This document shows, piece after piece, positions 53,087 to 64,000 of a stretch of 64,000 nucleotides of DNA. Made by a program: the position numbers and the translations under genes. How positions within the stretch are numbered: the first letter of the stretch is position 1; each line of letters opens with the position of its first letter. The notes beneath the pieces are model-generated. The model had not been told where the DNA came from. It saw nothing but the letters and a program-made list of their open reading frames with translations, and did not search any database. Source of the DNA: Siderastrea siderea. Taxonomy: Eukaryota; Cnidaria; Anthozoa; Scleractinia; Rhizangiidae. The stretch lies in contig OZ034970.1 in the NCBI GenBank assembly GCA_964030785.1, positions 38,927,401 through 38,991,400 of the forward strand, written 5' to 3'.

Positions 53087-56000
53087 TTCTCCTTTATTTA
53101 AACACGATAAAAACTCTTAAAGCAAAATGCTTGTGGGGTCGTGTATTACGTGGTTGCTCGTTTCGCGTTTCCTGAGGGAGTGGGTTAACTGGGCTCGATT
53201 TCCGCCTCTCTTTCACTTACCCAAGGAAGCGGCTGGTTTACCAAGCGAAACGAAAATAGAGCCTGATCCCAGGTTATATATTTTATATTTATTTTCTTAT
53301 TTTCCTTTGTACTTTTTCACCCGACTTGGTAGCCTATGCTATATTCGGGTGGTACTACATCTGCTAAGTTAACAACGTGAATAAAGTTTGATGTTGATGA
53401 AGAAAAATGTTATACCTCTAAATCCTTTTGCAGCCACTTGTATTGTTGAACGAGAGGCTCAAAGCCATATTTCAAGTAGTAGTAAAGCTCTGTACTGAAA
53501 CTTATGATGTGAACAGGTCCTATGTTCCAACTGAAAACAGTACGTAGATTAAATAATGGACATATGAATATCATAACTAAGATGATGTTCTTTGCATTTA
53601 AAGCAGTTTTCAATTGAGTGTCGAAAGTAATGCTGTGTTTGTTTTGCTTTACTACGCTCTCTGACTGGTTAAAGAAGAGCTCTCACCACTTTTTCAGCCA
53701 ATCAGAAATAAACAACTCTTGTTGGGGGCGGCGGCTGCAAGTGAGGAATTAACGGACTCAAAACCCCATTAAATCACAGAAGAGCACATATACGATGTAA
53801 GGTAATTGAACTTTATTCATCTGGCTTACAGTAGATCCCAACTTGGGATAAAAAGATGCAATATTCGGTATTTTATGGAGCATTTCTCGGGATCACTTGA
53901 TATCAAGCCGAGGTCAGCCGTTACAAATTACAGTAAACGTATGAAGATCAAATAGCGTACCGTGACGTCACCCGGCCCCAAACAGTCTGGATTGTCTGCC
54001 TGTGGTTCACTTATGGACCTCGACTCTTTCTTGTCGTGTACCTGAGGCCAATATTTCTACACCTGGACCGATCCTTAGTCAACAATAACTGCACATGTAC
54101 CACGTGACCGTTGAGTAAAAGGCGAGACTCGACTATTAAACAGCTTTCATTTTTTTTTCGGTTGACCCGAAATTTCCCCTGCCCACACCGACGAATTTGC
54201 TAGACAATAGACCGACAGATCTTACAATACGAAAAGACGGATCGAAACGCACCAGTCAAGTAGTCAATCAGGTAGTCTAGAATCTTCACAGCCAAAAACA
54301 TCACGGCTTAAAGCGACCAATAACATCGCAACTTTTAAGTTGACCAAACAAGTCAATATAGGCAATTCACCGCAAAAATTCACCGCTTTGACTCCATGAT
54401 GACCCCCGCACAAGTTGTCGAAACGTCAGTCACTATCAGCAACAACAGTCCCTCTCAGGACTAATCTGACGCAGGAGATTGCTCTAAACTTAACTCGAAA
54501 TTTCTTACAGTTATTTCACTCGGTTTGCCTGTTCAGTCGGAAAATGTCGCAAGTTCCTTTTAACCAAAAGTTAGCGGACTGACTAGTCTACCTGATCTGA
54601 AACGGAAAGCATTATAGATACCACCTCGTGTTTTGCCTTCACGAGTCTATTCCATAATCATTTACGTGCTAACAAACAAAAAACAAAGAAACAAGCAGAG
54701 GTTCCAGACCCTGCGACAAAATTAACGTACTTACCTGTAATATATTCCTTCTGTATTACCAGGCATACTGAAGCGCTCTCTGTAGTTTGAAAAGTTGCTG
54801 AAAGAAAAGCAGGCAGCTTATACAGCAGTTCAGTTCTAGAGAGGGCTCAATATATATTTTCCCATACATTGATTCGTTCACTCATCGTTGTGGACATTCA
54901 TTTGCCTACCATCCATTAAAAGTTGATGTTTTAAACCCATTGTTCAAAGTGCCTGGATAACTCTACCTTGTAGATAAACCCCGTGAATAAGCTGGACAAA
55001 CGACGGGTAAAGTTATCAACTCTTGTAACAAGACACTTTTGTCTTAGAATGTCGAAATTTGACATTTTTCGCCTTTAACACAGAATAAGTGAAGTTTAAG
55101 GGAAATGACAAGGTAGACGCTCTTCTATGTCGGAACTTCTTATCTCTTAACCCCGAAATATACTGCCACTTGTTCATTTGACCACCATATCAGAACTGAC
55201 ATCTTCCCAAATGAGGAAAAGAGCGTCAGTTTCAGTGATGACGGAACACCGATAACTGGCAACTGGACACCGGTGTTTTATTCTTTATGACTGCTAAACG
55301 CCAACTGTAGCTAAATGTAGCCAGTAAGGTTGCTAAAAAGCCACCAATACGCTAACTTCAGATTTTGACTCTTGAAACACGAACGTTTCTACCATAAATT
55401 TGGTCTGGTGATTTCTTATGTTAGCTGCAAAAAGTACGGTAACGAAATGAACTCATGCGAGAGCCATTTTTTTCGGTTATCAAAATGACGGTAACGTTCC
55501 CAACACTTTTTAAATTTAAAGATTTGTGGCAGCTGTCATTCGGCCATGCACGAGACGAACTTCAGCCCTGGAGCCCTCGCTCTACAGACTGTCGCCCTAG
55601 AACTTGTGTATTCGTTGATCAGCTACAGTGAGGTAGCACGAAATTACAATCCATAGATTTAAACACACCATCACCCGGGACCTTACCAGGCTTGTTCATG
55701 GTTCCCAGGGCAGGTCATGTAAGGAACGTACGCAGCCATTGGTTCAATCTGATTCATGAACCTGTCTCCAACTTTTGAATTGTCCTATACAAGAAAGGCA
55801 AACCATCGGAAAAGAACAATCAACATATATTTACTATAATCCGGAAGTAGTGAACGCGGAAGTGACGATAAATTTTGACCACCAATTGCAAAATTACCCA
55901 CCACTCTGTCGAGAGAGGCTTAGCTCATGTTCTGTTGTGACCAACTGGATTTTTCCTGTTGTGTTGGTAAAACCATTATGGTTGCTTTCGCAGCTCACGT

Positions 56001-56461
56001 TTTTCAACCACTCCTTAACTATAATCGTTCAGGTTTAAAAAAAAAAGTTACCCTTCTAGTCTTTTGAAACTATAATTTCGTGTTAGCTAGGACAGAAATG
56101 GATTGCAACTTGAAAAATTTGGCCCATTTTTTTTAGGATCCCTCCTTGTGTCTTGGAAAAATTGCCTAACACCGATTGTGGTTTGCTCCTCCGTTGAGAA
56201 AATCACTTGATATCATCCTCTTGGTGTTCTTTCAGCATTGCTTGTGAGACTAAAGGCTATTTAGTTTTAATTAATTTGAGCCAAAATCTGACCCCAGAAC
56301 GTAAAGAAAAAGACCCATGAAGTGGCCCTTTTAAAGTCTAAGAAGTGTTGATCAGTTAGATGAAGACGATGTTGCCTAGTGGTTAGCGACATTGGGAAGA
56401 AAAGAGGGAATAGTTCAGCTGGTTTCTTTACTTACCGATTCCATGTTGTAAGCAAAGTCAC
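51210..56461 (-). CDS. ACP7: Acid phosphatase type 7 / purple acid phosphatase, six internal exons (partial)
   Basis: Minus-strand exons: 56461-56436, 55784-55687, 54797-54735, 53530-53416, 52431-52321, 51270-51210. All have GT-AG borders and the frame is kept throughout (158 codons). In order they read GDFAYNMES; DNSKVGDRFMNQIEPMAAYV and MTCPGNHEQAC; NFSNYRERFSMPGNTEGIYY; SWNIGPVHIISFSTELYYYL; RPWIVTMGHRPMYCSN; RTGLSSEKLFPLEDLFHKHG. GD-x2-Y, GNH(E) and GH-type blocks are metal-binding motifs of the purple acid phosphatase metallophosphoesterase fold. The FSNY-RFSMPG and GPVHIISFSTE blocks are characteristic of the animal ACP7 (PAPL) group, usually secreted. The upstream exons (signal peptide, fibronectin-like domain, first Asp block) and the final HEHSYER exon were not found in the window. 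No stops or frameshifts in the six exons. Confidence 0.87.
53021..53085. repeat. (ATC)n microsatellite
   Basis: About 65 bp of almost pure TCA/ATC repeats in the intron between acid phosphatase exons at 53416 and 52321. Confidence 0.95.
53601..53717. mobile_element. Truncated MITE (family A)
   Basis: AAGCAGTTTTCAATTGAGTG, then TCGAAAGTAATGCTGTGTTT, matches the right-hand end of the intact copy at 57924-58207 in reverse complement. Homology ends near CAGCCAATCAGAAATAAAC. The second end is missing. Confidence 0.6.
54200..54465. repeat. Dispersed repeat also found in the GPCR array spacer
   Basis: Shares AATAGACCGACAGATCTTAC, AATCTTCACAGCCAA, AACATCACGGCTTA and a CAAGTTGTCGAAACGTCAGT to CTCAGGACTAA end with segments at 3930-4180, 20635-20880 and 31090-31340. 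It lies in an acid phosphatase intron. Confidence 0.5.
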
Positions 56462-57923
56462 CTGAAGAAAAAAGATTAAACGTTCAAAACGTGATGATCC
56501 ACCGTACTAAAGCTATGCATAAGCATAGTTTTAACTAGAGGAGTATGGTTCCCTCTTGCATTCTTTTAGATCGAACAAATAGACCCAATTTTTTTCGTGG
56601 TCTCTTCTCTTATGGATAATAAAAATGACGTCAACTCAAGTGGAACACAACGAGCCGCAGACGAGTTGTTTCACTACCAAGAAACGGTCGATCAGCAACT
56701 CAATCATCGCCGTTCAAAAATCTTCGCTGTCAGATTCAGTCAAGTCAAAATTTACAGATTACCGATTGTGTCCTCAATGTATATTTCCAGAATTGCTGTA
56801 ACTGCCAAAAAATTTTGAGAACCAACAGGGCACAACAGATTCGCAAAATTTATCCACCGCCCTAAACCGGATTGCGTTACATAGATATGACGTCAGTTCT
56901 TAGCGGAGCTCTTTTGGGTAAGGAAACTTGGTAACTTATCGATCTGAGAAATTTTGGTTCTGACGTCAGCGTACGCCCACCAGTATGTCCGTACAGACTT
57001 TGGGGAAGGGGCAGGGGAGTGAATGCCTTTTTATTTTTTTTTTCTTGGCGGGAAATCGCTCGGTGCTTTTGGGCAACCAGCGTTTTTCTCGGCAGGAAAT
57101 CGCATGACCAAGCTTATTTAGCAAAACGATTGTTCGACAGTGTCGAAGTTTTAAGCTTGAGATAAATATATCTGATATCTATAAATTGAAAGAAAAATGT
57201 TTTTTTTTTGGTGGAAGGTGAAATGTTCAGGTTACAAAATTTGCCTTCGAAGGCTTAATCTTTGTTGTGTTCTGCTGCGAACTCGGTCGGCACATTGCTT
57301 GAGTTTGCAGCATTTGGCAGTGGTCTCGATGCCAGATGTAGCACAGCTTGTACTTTCTGGTTTTTTTCTGTCCACAACCATGGTTTTTATAGCAGTCCGA
57401 AAACATTTTCCCAGGAAAAACACCGGGGTGTTTATCTTGATCGATAAACAGTCGGATAAGTATTAAAATTATCTTACACTTTCTAGCTGTAGTTGGCGTA
57501 GCCTAGCAGTCATCGTAGATTCCTGAGAAGCGCTGGACGGATGTTCGATTCTCGGAGGGGAAGATAGATTTTGCCTTTTTTTCAACGACTTCAATGAGAG
57601 TATTTTCAGAACTTCATAAGTACCAGCGGAAAAAAGATGTGGAGCTCCGCTTTTAGGCTTGGCTAAATCTATATATTATGGTCTATAATCTCATTGACAA
57701 TAAGCAAGAGCCTATCAGCGCGCGAGAATTCTCACAGTTTTTTAAAAACGTGTTCTGTTACGATATCTTGCAAAGAGTTTACCTTTAAGGCCGCGGGTGA
57801 GAAACTAGGTTATCAGTATTCATTTACGTAACGCTTATGCACGAAGTGCGAGGAATGGTAGCGACATTGAGCGAAATATTCATGAATAGGCTCTTCAGTA
57901 AGACTTATAGTTTCTGAATTAAT
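56462..57923. other. Stretch upstream of the visible acid phosphatase exons, no gene seen
   Basis: I looked for the preceding exon (ending in a VLHVG-like sequence) on the minus strand and did not find it. Short frames at 56597-56818 and 57197-57466 have no recognisable character. Confidence 0.4.
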
Positions 57924-58207
57924 AGAGCGGTTTTCAAATGAGTGTCGTAAAACCAAAACCAAAGCAATTACTCTGACCAATCACAACAGGAACAAAACAC
58001 AAAATGAACCAATCAGAAATCAAATCAAATACAAGCAATTGGCGCTAAGCGCGGGAAAACGCGTGCGAGCAAGTCACGATTGGTTTTGGTTTTACGCCTG
58101 ATTGGTTGAGAAAGTGGCGCGAGTTTTTTTAACCAATTAGAGAGCCTAATAATGCAAAACCAAAGCAAACACAACATTACTTTCGACACTCAATTGAAAA
58201 CTGCTCT
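57924..58207. mobile_element. MITE, complete (family A)
   Basis: Ends AGAGCGGTTTTCAAATGAGT and, reverse-complemented, AGAGCAGTTTTCAATTGAGT. The interior carries AAACCAAAACCAAAGCA and its inverted partner TTGGTTTTGGTTTTACG, plus repeated CCAATCA motifs. AAT flanks both sides as a possible 3-bp target duplication. This is the most complete of three family members in the window. Confidence 0.8.
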
Positions 58208-58619
58208 AATTGCACGTGCGTTAAATCGTTTGCCACGGATATTTTGTGACTTTTATTTTAAAGAAAAATACTGTTAAGTCCGGCTTTTTTACTTTCAATA
58301 GAAACTTTTTAGAAGTTTTTCAACTAAACAAAGCAAAAACTAAAATAATACTCCTTGTAGCTAACATAGGGCTTCGCGCTATATTCTTCAATCCAAATAT
58401 TTACGATCCCTAAATTGCAACATATTGTTCTTTTCTAGACAGTGAACAATAGCTGCTGGAATATGATTTTCATAATTAGCATAATCTAAACTTAAACATT
58501 CGTGTTTATTCGGTAAGCCTTCGGGAGCCCTAAAACCACCAATTTTGTGTCCAAGAATACAGCGCGAATATAGAATTTCCTGAACTGACACAACAGGCAG
58601 ATAATGTAGGTGTATTGTA

Positions 58620-58770
58620 GATTGTCACAACAGAAGCACTTTTTTCAAGCAGGCTTTTTAACAAAAAATTGAAAGCTTCAAATTTAAACAAGGACGATTT
58701 TACTCATTTAAAAGCTTACAACTTTCAATGGAACTCTAAATCCTATAATCGGCTTCTGTTGTGACACAAT
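58620..58770. mobile_element. Small MITE (about 150 bp)
   Basis: ATTGTCACAACAGAAGC at 58621 and GCTTCTGTTGTGACACAAT ending at 58770 form terminal inverted repeats of about 17 bp. Inside, AAAATTGAAAGCTT and AAAGCTTACAACTTT are partly symmetric. Confidence 0.7.
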
Positions 58771-59517
58771 AGAGGTTTTAACTGATCAATGAGTGGTAAT
58801 ATCAAGAAGTGTGGTCTTCTCCACGAGAAGAAAACTTGGACACGGAGTCGCCTTTTACAAAATCTTAACTTTGGGAGCTCATAGCATCGCAAAGAAGCGC
58901 AATCTTTCAAATAAAAAACAACCTTGTTGCACTTTCACCATTCCCCAAGCTCTCTGTTAAGTTTCAACGGAATCGGCTCCCAAACGCTCAAGATATAAAG
59001 TTTTTAACGTAAGACCTCCACCAAAATTTTGCTTTATAAATTTATTCATGAGCAGCTTGTCACCCGCGGGCTTAATAGCTTGTCTTTTACCAGATAAGAG
59101 ACAGATTAGGTAAGAATTATGGATTCAGCATTATAACACTGCTGCTAGGGGGTTGCCTCTTTATTCAAGTTGGGGGGAGTTTTTCACGTTTTTCCTAGCA
59201 GACATCTAGAATACAAATAAAGTTTTCTGTTTGTTTTCTTTTTTAATATCCTTTTACAATTTTTCGCTGAATTTGTTCGATTTTATGACTACGAATATTT
59301 CGACGTTACCACAACGCCTTCATCAGTCATGCGTAGTAATCCATGTGTATCTATGGCAACGTAACTATGAAGTCAAACTTCCATTTATGTCGAGCGCATG
59401 GTTCGTGAGCCAATCAAATGCACCCATCGGATACCATTAGGATACCTGTGATTGACTAGTTGGACACTCGCTTTCAACTGTGCTTTAATAATTTTGGGTG
59501 TGTTGTTGTTTTGGTGA
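58771..59517. other. AT-rich stretch, nothing recognised
   Basis: No supported coding frame. Lies between two MITEs upstream of the EF-hand gene. Confidence 0.4.
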
Positions 59518-60046
59518 TAGGTTCTGACGGATTATGCTAGCATAGTTCCGAGCATAATACTATATCTGGAGCATTAGGCATAATGCCGGCAGAATACTCA
59601 TATATTACAGATCAATTCTGTTATGTTGCAGTTCTGAAAACCTATGAATTACTATAAAAACTGTATGCCAATTTTCCAACAACTAGAATGTGAAAAGTTG
59701 TTTAAAATGTAGAATTTTTAGGAACTGAGCTCTCTAGCCTCGTACCCAGCGCATTTTGGCACAGTTGCCTTAGTTCGAGCCAATTCTGGAAGCGTTGCCT
59801 CAATAAATGTTTGAATGAATTGTCGTGTAAGTCGTATTTAACATTTCTTTTTTCTTGAAGTGATATGAAAGACGGAATCCGAATGTTTATTAAATAGGTG
59901 GGAAAGGGAAAAGCGTCATTTTTACTCAGGCATAATTAAGAGCATAAACCTCCAGCCGAGCATAACTTTGAGCATAATACTCCTGTTTCTTTGGTGATCA
60001 TGACGCATGCAAGTATAATACTAAAGCATGATTCGTCAGACCCTAT
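59518..60046. mobile_element. MITE adjoining the EF-hand gene
   Basis: Left ATAGGTTCTGACGGATTATG and right, reverse-complemented, AAATAGGGTCTGACGAATCATG form terminal inverted repeats. The interior has many GAGCATAATAC-type motifs on both sides. Its right end lies only about 48 bp before the ATG at 60095, so the immediate upstream sequence of that gene is transposon-derived unless an undetected 5' exon exists. Confidence 0.7.
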
Positions 60047-60094
60047 TTGGCAAACTGCGAAGAGGAAGGAGCACTTAACAATCATCTTATCAAT

Positions 60095-63000
60095 ATGGCC
60101 GTTGATCTGACAAAAAACCAGCTGTGGGCCAACCGAATGGGCCAGTATTTCGACTCTCTGGACCTCAACAAAGACGGCTACTTGACAATAAACGAGTTTA
60201 TGCAGTGGGCAGAGAATATGCGAGTCTTGTGCAAAGCAACCGACTCCGAAATGGCAAACTTGCGAGAGCAGCTTCAGATTTTCTGGGGAGCCGTGGGTCT
60301 GAAGCCCGGGGTACAGATGACGAAAGAAGAGTTCATCCAAGGCATGAACCGTCTGGCAAAAGATGAGCTGGACCGAGAACAAAAGGGCGTGAAAACGCTC
60401 CACGAGCAGTTCAACAACGCTTTCTTCGATGTTATGGATGTCAACAATGACGGAAAAGTAACGCTCGATGAGATGAAGGTGCGTAGGTGATCTTTCTATT
60501 TAAAAAAATGACTACTTTTCTCTGCATAAGTACTATTTTGGTCAGTCAAACTTTTAAACTAAAGTTCAGTTAAACTGCGCACATCAACGGCCCAGAACCG
60601 GTTCTCTAAATATTCGCCTCTGTCACTCATGAATTACCATGCAGGAGTCTTAACCTTTGAAAGTTTAAGAAGTGAAAAATATTAAACAATAGCTTCAATC
60701 TATCCTAGCGGGATAATTTTAATGCTCTCGCCTGGCTGTCTAGAGATACCTTCTATAAGTCGGCTTTCCTTTGTTAATATAAGTTCGATTACCAGACGCT
60801 GTTCGGGAAATGAGTCCGCGCACGGGGATGAACAAAGACCGGACTCGAGCCTATTGTAAATACTTCTTAAGAATAAGTGTTTCCCTGAAGACAAACTAGT
60901 TACCAGAATTAATACTTCATTAGATAAGCATTCTGTAATGTATTCTGTAATTGTTGCTTTCTGTAATGTTTTTGCGTTTTTTAATGTAGGCCTGCCTTGT
61001 ACCTTGTACTTTGTTTTGTGGTTATCACTAAATGTTTTTGTATTAAAAAAAAAAAAAAAAGAATTAATACTTCATAAGGTTAATTAAGAATTCAGTCCAT
61101 GCCCACAAACCGAAATGCTGGCCCCTCTTAAGGATAACTTTTAAATTTGCCGGTCCTTTTACTAATATGGGAGCCTCCCCGGGGAACACTCGTTGAGAGC
61201 GGAAAATATTTTAATTTATTAATAAGCAAATCACTGAATCAAGGTGAATATATATGAAATAAATCACATGTGAACAGCGGATTTAACAGATGAAATGGTG
61301 AATGTGATCCTCGCAGTCATATTACATATAAATTATTTCATTTCCATCTTTATTATTCATCATCGGGTGAAATACGAACTGACAAGCCAGAATTTTTTCA
61401 GGTTTGTTTTTTCAACTGTTTAAGGTGTAATGGTACCCTATAATTCGATGTTTAGGTTGCATAAGTTATGTTTTTGAAAACGGCAACATTTTTGTCCTTA
61501 ATCACTTGTGAATACTACCGTGAAAGTGTTTCACTTGATTTCCAGCATTAAGCCAGTGAAATCTGAACAGCAGTATGGATTTTTTCCATAGCAACGGCCA
61601 TAGCAACCATTGTTTACATCTATTAAGTGCGAAAGAATGACTTTCTATAAGGATACTCACCCCCCCCCCCACTCCCCTCCCTGCTTCCCTGCACTAACCG
61701 ACGTCAGTGTTCTTCTAGAGAAGCACCTGCCTGAGAAAAGGAGAAATTTTTGGCGTCTGCGGTTTAACTGACAAAACCTGTCCCAGTTCTTGAACAGGAA
61801 TTCCGTTCAACTTAACTTTCGGTGTGATAAATTTCATTTGACAATAGTTTTATGGCAATAAGCGACGAAGTACTGTCGAGAGTTCATTCCTTTATCTTTA
61901 AGACCGTTTTCCTCGGATAACAGAATTTCTTGGAATAAAGGAACTTTTAACAAAGATGTCTCCCTTGCATTTTAACCTATTGTTCTGAAATTTTCGTCAA
62001 TATTAAAGTACTTTTTTGAGGATGTAATGAAATAAAAACGTGTATGCATGTTTGAAATATGTGTCATTAACTGACTATTTGTCTTATAATTATTTCCTGT
62101 TACTTTACGTTCTGGGAAAAAAGTTTGAAAAAAATTGAATGAAGGTAAACTGGCTAATTTTTTTAGTTTATTGCACAACCATGCCATTTATGTACATATT
62201 AGGGTTGGTTTGATACTTTTCCAACCGTGCGTTAGTGAGTTATTGTTGCTACCATGAGTACCACTATTTCTAAGTTAAGAGGCTAGTTAATCATTAACTA
62301 TTGTGACATGTGACCTGAAAAGACTCATATCGAAGTCAGGGCGTGAAGTCCTATAAAATAATGGTACCAGTTTCCCACAAAGTTCTGTTGCAAAAAAATG
62401 CATTTTTTGAGTATAGTGCCACCTTAAGTTGAATGCAAACTGCGAGGAACACATTCGTCATTTCATCACTAAATCAAATCAATGAACCTCAAGTGCTATT
62501 TATCGCCAGTGTCAAAATGAGAATAGATCGATTGCTATCTTAGTTTCGACGAGGCTGACTGAAAAAAGAAAGGAAATAGGCCATATTATCAATTGACCTT
62601 AAGCGACAGACCATTCATCAAAGTGTGATATTGATTTCTTTTTAGTTCGAAATTATAAAACATGCCAATCTGTAGACTAAAAGAGGCAGAGAGTGAAAAA
62701 TAGATCCGTTTGTTTGGCTGAGCTATTCTTGACGAAATAGCATGGAAACATCGAAAGTAAGTCTACTCTTGCTTCAAGTTTACACGACTTATAGGTGGCA
62801 TTTATTTCTCAAGAGATGTAGATAAAACACAGACCGCGTCAGCAGCTCGGTAATTTGGCCGATATAATTCCGTTTCCTAAAGCGTTCTGGGACTTAACAA
62901 ACTTTTAACTCCAGAATCCGAACAGATCAACCTTTGTTATCTGACAAATATCCCTTAAAGGCTTTGAAAAATCTGAGAAAACAGAAAATGGTACAATGAG

Positions 63001-63904
63001 CTAGCATGCTACAGATTTACATCAAACAAAGATCCACAGTGTTTGAATCTCTTTACAGTGGCCGATTTCTGCCTCGTACCCAGGCATCTCAAATGTGTCG
63101 GAAAAAGTAGAGAGAAGAGACCGATGAGTAGCTCGCGCAATGGAACATGGGAAGGTTAAGCATTGGCGCAAAGGACGCTGGAAGTTAATTTCGTGCTCGA
63201 TTCGAAATCCGCTAGAACGCGCCTGGGAACGAGGCAGGACCGATTTACCTTACATTAACTCACGCTGTTAAGCTCCGGCTACACGAGCAATTTTTTGCTT
63301 GCGATGGTGATGCGATTTTTTGAAAATTGTCGCGTCGCCAGGGAGCGGCGAAAATCACATGTGTAGCCACTCTCGTACAGGTGTTGCGACAGCTGAAAAA
63401 ATCGCAGAAAAAAATCGCGAGAAATTCAATGAGTTGAATTTTTTGCTACAAAATCACGGACTTTGTCGCCAAGTGTAGCTGGGCACCACCGCGCGCCGGC
63501 GACGACGCGACAATTTTCGAAAAAACATCGCACCACCATCGTCAGCAAAAAATCGCTCGTGTAGCCGCGGATTTATCAAAATGAAGTGTCACACTGAGTC
63601 AGGTCCATGACTGTTACTCAGAGAGTCTACAACACTGCTATTCACCAAGGCAGTACACAGCCATTTCACAGGCATTCCGTCCCTCTATCAACTGAGAAAC
63701 TGTTTTTATTTTCCGCTCTAGACATTGATGAAAGCTTGCAAGATGGATCCGAATGGAGCTGAAAGCTGGTTCAGTGCGGCAGATTATAACAAGAACGGAA
63801 AAGTGGAGAGAAAAGAGCTGAACAAGATCGAGTTTGATTTCTGGTTCCACCCCGAGAAGAAGGAAAACAGCAACGTGTTTGGGGGAGCATATTCAGGAAG
63901 TTAA
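60095..63904 (+). CDS. EF-hand calcium-binding protein, luciferin-binding/sarcoplasmic type (2 exons, complete)
   Basis: Exon 1 60095-60478 and exon 2 63722-63904 join through a GTGCGT donor and a CTCTAG acceptor to give 188 aa. Three canonical EF-hand loops: D23-x-N25-x-D27-G-Y29 to E34, D115-x-N117-x-D119-G-K121 to E126, and D149-x-N151-x-N153-G-K155 to E160. The second EF-hand is degenerate (FWGAVGLKPGVQMTKEEF), as in Renilla luciferin-binding protein, aequorin-type photoproteins and invertebrate sarcoplasmic Ca-binding proteins, which are also about 185-195 aa. The C-terminus is FHPEKKENSNVFGGAYSGS. A cytosolic calcium buffer or sensor is likely. A luciferin-related role cannot be claimed. 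ATG at 60095 is preferred because it aligns with the family start and no upstream in-frame ATG exists in the exon. Confidence 0.88.
60921..61059 (+). mobile_element. Very short 5'-truncated retroposon
   Basis: 139-bp insert ending in a 16-A tail, flanked by the direct repeat AGAATTAATACTTCAT (60905-60920 and 61060-61075, the first A being shared with the tail). The body reads like a LINE 3' UTR (ACCTTGTACTTTG, GTGGTTATCACTAAATG). Confidence 0.85.
63273..63570. mobile_element. Foldback MITE just before EF-hand exon 2
   Basis: CTCCGGCTACACGAGCAATT on the left and CGCTCGTGTAGCCGCGG on the right. The inverted similarity continues for about 65 bp (TTGCTTGCGATGGTGATGCG versus CATCGCACCACCATCGTCAG). 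It ends about 150 bp from the acceptor of exon 2. Confidence 0.75.
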
Positions 63905-64000
63905 CCTTAAAAACTTTTTAATTTCAAGGAAAGGCCCCAATCATTTTCAAGCCGTTGCATTATGTTGTAGGTAGTCAGGAAACCTCCAGCGGATAAAATT

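Larger units (their letters stand above)
60479..63721 (+). other. Single large intron of the EF-hand gene
   Basis: 3.2 kb, GT to AG. Holds a short retroposon (60921-61059), a C-homopolymer (61661-61670) and a MITE (63273-63570). A TTTAAGGTGTAATGG at about 61420 and an inverted CACCTTAAG at 62420 might mark another element, but the matching is too short to call. Confidence 0.7.

Noticed and set aside
59936..60403. 155-codon minus-strand frame
   Set aside because: Antisense shadow of the EF-hand exon, whose plus-strand translation has three clear EF-hand loops.
61420..62427. Possible 1-kb element with TTAAGGTG ends
   Set aside because: Only about eight bases match between the ends, which is not enough to claim terminal repeats.

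Overview
The window looks like nuclear DNA of an anthozoan cnidarian, most likely a stony coral. It is AT-rich, its genes are split by GT-AG introns, and it is packed with short foldback elements and 5'-truncated retroposons. It carries a tandem family of single-exon rhodopsin-type receptors and an EF-hand protein of the luciferin-binding/sarcoplasmic calcium-binding type. The species call is inference. Two 200-N assembly gaps (81-280 and 43281-43480) interrupt the sequence.

Left part (about 0.9-34.7 kb): a tandem segmental duplication carrying five class A GPCR copies, all on the minus strand. Copies 1 (1641-2951) and 3 (21913-23268) are open from start to stop. Copies 2 and 5 carry several frameshifts or stops. 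Copy 4 is cut in the third intracellular loop and fused to array spacer. The array also holds three relics made of the GPCR upstream region without a receptor. A conserved TATA-like box lies about 75-85 bp before the receptor start. The array is broken between about 9.0 and 19.8 kb by foreign DNA. At its core is an apparently complete PIF/Harbinger DNA transposon (11754-19197) with matching terminal inverted repeats. Its Myb/SANT-like gene (215 aa, + strand) and five-exon DDE transposase gene (378 aa, - strand) both read inward from the two ends. A 5'-truncated LINE with a 15-bp target-site duplication and a MITE are nested inside it.

Middle (35.9-44.9 kb): the first eight exons of a UBXN1/SAKS1-like gene (+ strand) encode an N-terminal UBA domain, a C2H2 zinc finger and a charged helix. 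The UBX-domain exons are not visible and may lie in or beyond the gap at 43281. Its introns hold several MITEs, a 42-bp minisatellite and a tRNA-like SINE. At 44916 there is a lone first exon of a low-molecular-weight phosphotyrosine phosphatase (+ strand).

Right part: six exons of an acid phosphatase type 7 (purple acid phosphatase) gene lie on the minus strand between 56461 and 51210. They hold the GDFAYN, GNHE and GHRPMYC metal-site blocks. Both ends of that gene are missing from view. The window closes with a complete two-exon, 188-aa EF-hand protein gene (60095-63904, +).

No operons, CRISPR arrays or bacterial features are present. Genes are independent eukaryotic units. Exon boundaries were read by eye from splice consensus, frame continuity and recalled family similarity. 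No database search was run.
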